A stretch of DNA of 15,033 bases from JBDTGE01 sp050742975. GTDB taxonomy: Bacteria > Actinomycetota > Actinomycetes > Mycobacteriales > Jatrophihabitantaceae. Where the stretch lies: assembly GCA_050742975.1 (NCBI GenBank), contig JBOGDQ010000275.1, positions 1 to 15,033 of the forward strand, given 5' to 3'. The stretch's first letter is position 1. Each line of letters starts with the position of its first letter. This document shows positions 11,993 through 15,033 of the stretch, in pieces. The notes below the pieces were generated by a model. It was not told where the DNA came from. It made no database searches and was given only the letters and a program-made list of their open reading frames with translations. Position numbers and translations under genes: made by a program.

Positions 11993-12274
11993 GTGACGGA
12001 CCTGTCGAGCAACCTAAGTGACGCCGACCTGTCCGACCTGTTCGGGCTTCCCGAAGAGGCCAGCTGGCAGGAGCGCGCGCTGTGCGCCCAAACCGACCCG
12101 GAGGCCTTCTTCCCCGAGAAGGGCGGTTCCACGCGGGAGGCGAAGCGCATCTGCACCGGTTGCGAGGTGCGTGGCGAGTGCCTGGAGTACGCACTGCAGA
12201 AGGACGAGCGTTTCGGCATCTGGGGCGGCCTGTCCGAGCGTGAGCGCCGCCGCCTCAAGCGCCGCGCCGTCTAG
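11993..12274 (+). CDS. whiB2: WhiB2-type iron-sulfur transcriptional regulator (WhiB/WhmD)
   Basis: The 93-residue Wbl protein has the four cluster cysteines C31, C54, C57 and C63 (C-x22-C-x2-C-x5-C). The segment CAQTDPEAFFPEKGGSTREAK and the turn GIWGG (75-79) are followed by the basic C-terminus LSERERRRLKRRAV. These match Streptomyces WhiB / mycobacterial WhiB2 (WhmD), which acts with WhiA in control of septation and cell division. The GTG at 11993 is set by AGGAGG (11982-11987), five bases upstream; a longer in-frame form would start inside the promoter. The converging Rv3259-like gene is the neighbour expected from mycobacteria (whiB2 Rv3260c - Rv3259), supporting orthology. The stop shares a CTAG with that gene. 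Confidence 0.95.
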   Translation: MTDLSSNLSDADLSDLFGLPEEASWQERALCAQTDPEAFFPEKGGSTREAKRICTGCEVRGECLEYALQKDERFGIWGGLSERERRRLKRRAV

Positions 12275-12729
12275 TCCGAGTCCAGCTCGTCCAGGTCGCG
12301 GCCCAGCAGCTCCGCGACCAGCTCGGCGACGACCATGAAGACCAGATCGCCACGGTCCTCGAGCTCGCCGGCGCGAGCCTCGACCGGACGGCGGTAGACG
12401 ACCACCATGGGCCCGGGCACGTCCTGAGCGCCCTCGCGATACAGCCGCCCGAGCGGCACGCCGCGATCGGCCACGAGGTCGGCCTCCAACTCCGCTCCCG
12501 CGAGCACGGGCGGCACGTCCTCGACCGCGAACTCGACGCCGGCCAGTTCGGCCGCCCAGTGCGTCTCCAGCGTCTCGACCGCGTCCAGGATCAGATCGTC
12601 GAACTCCTCGCCGCGCGTGCGCGCGAGTGGGACGGCCGGCGGCGCGATCGGGCCACGCATACCGCGTCCCCTGCGGTCGCGGCGTGGTGCGCGGCGTCCG
12701 GCCACGGTCGGAGTCGGTTTGTCCTGCAC
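12271..12729 (-). CDS. Rv3259-like metallopeptidase-family protein lacking the HE motif
   Basis: The 152-residue protein begins with a basic linker and then MRGPIAPPAVPLARTRGEEF, DDLILDAVETLETHW, GVEFAVEDVP, VPLGRLYREGA and VVVYRRPVEARA, aligning with mycobacterial Rv3259 and the zincin-like metallopeptidase family (PF06262). Where the family has a helix with HE (recalled as LLHEILVAQV in Rv3259), this protein reads LVFMVVAELVAELLG, so no zinc-binding histidine is visible and catalysis is unlikely. The GTG start at 12729 is the longest choice; the internal ATG of MRGP (residue 24) is where the similarity begins and may be the real start. It converges on whiB2, with stops overlapping in CTAG (12271-12274). 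The function is unknown. Confidence 0.8.
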   Translation of the reverse strand: MQDKPTPTVAGRRAPRRDRRGRGMRGPIAPPAVPLARTRGEEFDDLILDAVETLETHWAAELAGVEFAVEDVPPVLAGAELEADLVADRGVPLGRLYREGAQDVPGPMVVVYRRPVEARAGELEDRGDLVFMVVAELVAELLGRDLDELDSD

Positions 12730-12761
12730 TCCCGAAGCCTAGGCCGAAAGCGCACGGGCGG

Positions 12762-13111
12762 TCAGACCAGCTGGGGGTGGTGGGTTCGGTTGCGGATGGG
12801 GGTTTGGCTGGGTCGCGCCAGAGTGGTGGGATCCAGTGCGGGACGCTTCAAGGACCGTGATGGAGCGGGCCCCGAACGCGTGCGCCAGGTCCCGCGACGG
12901 GACTTCGGCGATCAGGGCGTGATCGAGCGGCGCGAACCGGCGCCGGCACGCCTCGACCTCGCGCCACAGCGCCAGCAGTTCCCCGTCGGCACGACCGGTC
13001 AGCTCCAGCGCACCGAGCTCGTCCAGGACCAGCGTGAACGCGCGTCAGAGTCGTCGCGTCGTCCTGGTGCAGGTCCCCCTCGAACAATACGTCTGATACT
13101 ACCGCAGCCAT
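12762..13111 (-). pseudogene. DUF222 (13E12-type) HNH endonuclease remnant: frameshift plus internal deletion
   Basis: Three pieces in three minus-strand frames fit one DUF222 protein. From ATG 13111 the N-terminus reads MAAVVSDVLFEGDLHQDDAT. A frame change near 13042 leads to AFTLVLDELGALELTGRADG, ELLALWREVEACRRRFAPLD and HALIAEVPSRDLAHAFGARS, the DUF222 start. Near 12850 the frame changes again to LDPTTLARPSQTPIRNRTHH and PQLV with a stop at 12762-12764, which looks like the C-terminal tail of the same family. The DUF222 core and the HNH domain between them are gone, presumably by a deletion of most of the gene. The family is multicopy and variable in actinobacteria. A functional product is not expected. 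Confidence 0.65.
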
Positions 13112-13321
13112 CGGACACATGCAAAGCTTTCGACCATATATCGCAAGCCAATTCTCGGTGATCATCTGCGCGTAGTGGTCGTTCTGCAGCCACAATCCGC
13201 AGCTGATCAGGGTTACGCGTCGACCACGAAACCGCACCCGGCAACGAAACCCGATCCCACGAGCACGTCCTCCGTCGCCGCCGCTTTTCACTGCAAGCGC
13301 AAGGCGACCCGACAGTCCGAC

Positions 13322-13371
13322 TTCCCCGCTGCAGACCGATTTTGCAGCGCAGCTCGGTCACCAGCGGGGAA
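13322..13371. repeat. 50-bp imperfect palindrome / long stem-loop downstream of glyA
   Basis: TTCCCCGCTG (13322-13331) pairs with CAGCGGGGAA (13362-13371). After a 2x2 internal loop (CA/AC), GACCGA (13334-13339) pairs with TCGGTC (13354-13359), leaving a 14-base loop. That is 16 base pairs. A competing hairpin CGCTGCA-N9-TGCAGCG (13327-13349) is also possible. It lies 45 bp after the glyA stop and could terminate glyA transcription, or be an end or a remnant of a mobile element. Confidence 0.6.
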
Positions 13372-13378
13372 ACCGCCA

Positions 13379-13402
13379 GCAAGACGCCGGGCAAGACGCC
13401 GG
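13379..13402. repeat. 12-bp tandem repeat, two copies
   Basis: GCAAGACGCCGG occurs twice head-to-tail, followed by a partial third copy (GCAA). It lies between the glyA stop and the stem-loop, in non-coding DNA. Such short repeats arise by slippage. Confidence 0.7.
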
Positions 13403-13415
13403 GCAACCTCCAGCG

Positions 13416-14861
13416 TCAGCCGAGATCCAGCCCCGGATACAGCGGATTCGCGTCGAGCAGCTCAGCGGCGGCAGCGTGCGTCTTGTCGGCCACGCCGTCG
13501 GCGATCGTGTACTTCGCCTTCGACGGTCCGGCCGACGCCGCGTTGGGGGACGTCGCCGAGAGCACGTCGACGATCAGTTCGGCCACCCGGTCGAACTCCG
13601 CCGCGCCGAAGCCGCGAGAGGTGAGCGCCGGCGTCCCGATCCGGACGCCGGAGGTGTACCAGGCTCCGTTCGGGTCGCGCGGGATCGCGTTGCGGTTGGT
13701 GACGATGCCGGAGTCGAGCAGGGCCGACTCGGCCTGCCGCCCGGTCAGCCCGAACGTCGAGACGTCGATCAGGACGAGGTGGTTCTCGGTGCCGCCGGTG
13801 ACCAGCCGCGCCCCGCGCCGCATCAGCCCGTCCGCGAGCCCGACCGCGTTCGATGCCACGTTGGCCGCATACGTCGCGAACGCGGGCTGGCGGGCCTCCG
13901 CGAGCGCGACCGCCTTGGCCGCCATGACGTGCCCGAGCGGCCCGCCGAGCACCATCGGGCAGCCCCGGTCGACCGCGTCGGCGTACTCCGGCTGGCACAG
14001 CACCAGCCCACCGCGCGGTCCGCGCAGCGACTTGTGCGTGGTGGTCGTGGTGACGTGCGCGTGCGGCACCGGGTCGTAGTCGCCGGTGAACACCTTGCCC
14101 GCGACCAGCCCGGCGAAGTGGGCCATGTCGACCATCAGCGTCGCACCGACCTCGTCCGCGATCTCGCGCATCGTCGCGAAGTTGATGCGCCGCGGGTAGG
14201 CCGAGTAGCCGGCGATCAGCACGAGTGGCTTGAATTCGCGCGCCCGCTCGCGCACCAGGTCGTAGTCGAGCAGGCCGGTCGACGGGTCCGTCCCGTATGA
14301 GGACTGGTGGAACATCTTGCCGCTGATGTTCGGACGGAACCCGTGAGTCAGGTGACCGCCGGCGTCGAGCGACATGCCCAGTGCGCGCTGGTTGCCGAGC
14401 TGCTGGCGCAGCGCCTGCCAGTCGTCCTCGGCCAGGTCGTTGACGTGCTTGGCGCCGGCCGAGGCCAGCGCGGGGGACTCGATCCGCTGCGCCAGGATGG
14501 CCCAGAACGCAACGAGGTTCGCGTCGATGCCCGAGTGCGGCTGGACGTACGCGTGCGGTGCGTCGAACAGCGCGCGCGCGTGGTCGGCGGCGAGCTGCTC
14601 GACCGTGTCGACGTTCTGGCAGCCGGCGTAGAAGCGGTGCCCGATCGTGCCCTCGGCGTACTTGTCCGAGAGCCAGTTGCCCATCGTCAGCAGGACGGCG
14701 GGGGAGGCGTAGTTCTCGCTCGCGATCAGTTTCAGCGACGATCGCTGGTCGGCCAGTTCGCTGCGGATGGCTCCGGCAACGGCAGGCTCGACGGCTTCGA
14801 TCACCTGAAGGGCGCTGGTGTAGGCGGCGGACGCGGCGGCGGCGTCGAAGGGCTGGGACAT
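13416..14861 (-). CDS. glyA: Serine/glycine hydroxymethyltransferase, long (481-residue) form
   Basis: This PLP enzyme converts serine and tetrahydrofolate to glycine and 5,10-methylene-tetrahydrofolate in the cytoplasm. Motifs include LKLIASENYASPAVLLTMGN, SDKYAEGTIGHRFYAGCQNV, YVQPHSGIDANLVAFWAIL, LMVDMAHFAGLVAGKVF and HVTTTTTHKSLRGPRGG with the PLP lysine K277. At 481 residues it is longer than the usual 420 or so, mainly because of an insertion around ESPALASAGAKHVNDLAEDD. This long form occurs in other actinobacteria. ATG 14861 is chosen because GAGGAGG (minus strand, 14872-14878) precedes it by 10 bases; an in-frame extension upstream lacks family similarity. It follows the partial gene at the window edge by 73 bp on the same strand. 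Confidence 0.93.
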   Translation of the reverse strand: MSQPFDAAAASAAYTSALQVIEAVEPAVAGAIRSELADQRSSLKLIASENYASPAVLLTMGNWLSDKYAEGTIGHRFYAGCQNVDTVEQLAADHARALFDAPHAYVQPHSGIDANLVAFWAILAQRIESPALASAGAKHVNDLAEDDWQALRQQLGNQRALGMSLDAGGHLTHGFRPNISGKMFHQSSYGTDPSTGLLDYDLVRERAREFKPLVLIAGYSAYPRRINFATMREIADEVGATLMVDMAHFAGLVAGKVFTGDYDPVPHAHVTTTTTHKSLRGPRGGLVLCQPEYADAVDRGCPMVLGGPLGHVMAAKAVALAEARQPAFATYAANVASNAVGLADGLMRRGARLVTGGTENHLVLIDVSTFGLTGRQAESALLDSGIVTNRNAIPRDPNGAWYTSGVRIGTPALTSRGFGAAEFDRVAELIVDVLSATSPNAASAGPSKAKYTIADGVADKTHAAAAELLDANPLYPGLDLG

Positions 14862-14934
14862 GGCTGGCTGGCCTCCTCGATGTAGCTGAACCATAGCGGG
14901 GCCGGCCGCCCGGCGAGCCATCGGCCCGCGCTGG

Positions 14935-15033
14935 TCAGGCCCTCCCGCGGCGCCGCTTGACGTGCCGCTCGGCAACGACCTGCGACGTCCGCGGCGCCCG
15001 GCTATGCCCGGTGCCGCCGGTGATCGTGCCGTT
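14935..15033 (-). CDS. C-terminal fragment of an unrecognised protein (runs off window)
   Basis: A minus-strand frame is open from the right edge to a TGA at 14935-14937. The 32 visible residues are NGTITGGTGHSRAPRTSQVV followed by AERHVKRRRGRA, ending very basic. No family is recognised. It lies directly upstream of glyA on the same strand, with a 73-bp gap that also holds the glyA Shine-Dalgarno. With so few codons the coding status is uncertain; the orderly reading and terminal basic tail support it weakly. Confidence 0.4.
   Translation of the reverse strand, partial: NGTITGGTGHSRAPRTSQVVAERHVKRRRGRA

Larger units (their letters stand above)
13112..13415. other. Gene-free, AT-richer stretch between the DUF222 remnant and glyA
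   Basis: No credible gene was found in either strand. The 100 bases 13081-13180 contain exactly 50 G or C, markedly less than the strongly GC-rich coding DNA around them. The right half holds the long stem-loop at 13322-13371 and a 12-bp tandem repeat at 13379-13402. The AT-richer part may carry the promoter of the decayed DUF222 gene or be transferred DNA. Confidence 0.5.

Noticed and set aside
12773..12812. G-rich run with four G3+ tracts, a possible G-quadruplex
   Set aside because: One loop would be 13 bases, outside the usual 1-7, and the G-richness is explained by Pro/Thr/Asn codons of the DUF222 C-terminal tail on the other strand.
12999..13406. A minus-strand open frame of 135 codons between glyA and the DUF222 remnant
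   Set aside because: No family resemblance, it runs through the palindrome and tandem repeat, and its end lies out of frame over the DUF222-matching segment.
1..15033. tRNA, rRNA, CRISPR arrays, integrase or transposase genes, origins
   Set aside because: No cloverleaf-like sequences, regularly spaced repeats or such protein motifs were seen by eye in the gene-free intervals or coding frames.

Overview
This window looks like chromosomal DNA of a high-GC actinobacterium (Actinomycetota). The evidence is the pervasive G/C at third codon positions, a WhiB2-type iron-sulfur regulator next to a homologue of mycobacterial Rv3259, a succinyl-diaminopimelate transaminase of actinobacterial type, GTG starts, apparently leaderless genes and a remnant of a DUF222 (13E12-type) HNH-endonuclease gene. 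The overall flavour resembles Frankia/Jatrophihabitans-type genomes, but that placement is a guess. There are no rRNA or tRNA genes, CRISPR arrays or intact mobile elements.

Layout. (1) 1-900: the 5' end of a probable MFS transporter and a TetR-family repressor, both leftward. Divergent from them is a beta-carbonic anhydrase gene. The intergenic promoter carries two copies of a TetR-like palindrome. (2) 900-2049: the carbonic anhydrase and an IclR-family regulator converge. Both lose family similarity at the same place (about 1365-1375), each reading on into the antisense of the other, as if a deletion (or an assembly misjoin) removed both 3' ends. (3) 2148-8924: a rightward operon encodes a polar amino-acid ABC transporter (lipoprotein, permease, ATPase), a 976-residue FAD/iron-sulfur D-2-hydroxyacid dehydrogenase (GlcD-GlcF fusion, YdiJ/Dld2-like) and a DapC-like aminotransferase. 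The dehydrogenase gene carries an in-frame palindromic mini-repeat. (4) 8919-9207: csbD follows with a candidate SigB/SigF-type promoter and a hairpin terminator shared with the converging next gene. (5) 9288-11784: an AmaB/Pcd-type piperidine-6-carboxylate dehydrogenase gene is divergent from a LysR-type regulator, with a perfect inverted repeat between them. (6) 11918-12729: whiB2 and an Rv3259-like gene converge, sharing a CTAG at their stops. (7) 12762-13415: a decayed DUF222/HNH gene, an AT-richer patch, a 50-bp imperfect palindrome and a small tandem repeat. (8) 13416-15033: glyA and the tail of an unknown gene.

Working together: an amino-acid importer, a 2-hydroxyacid dehydrogenase of the D-2-hydroxyglutarate-oxidising kind, an aminotransferase and an aminoadipate-semialdehyde dehydrogenase lie within 8.7 kb. 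This is compatible with uptake and breakdown of lysine or a related amino acid via 2-aminoadipate and 2-hydroxyglutarate. That is inference; key steps (lysine 6-aminotransferase, HglS) are not in the window.
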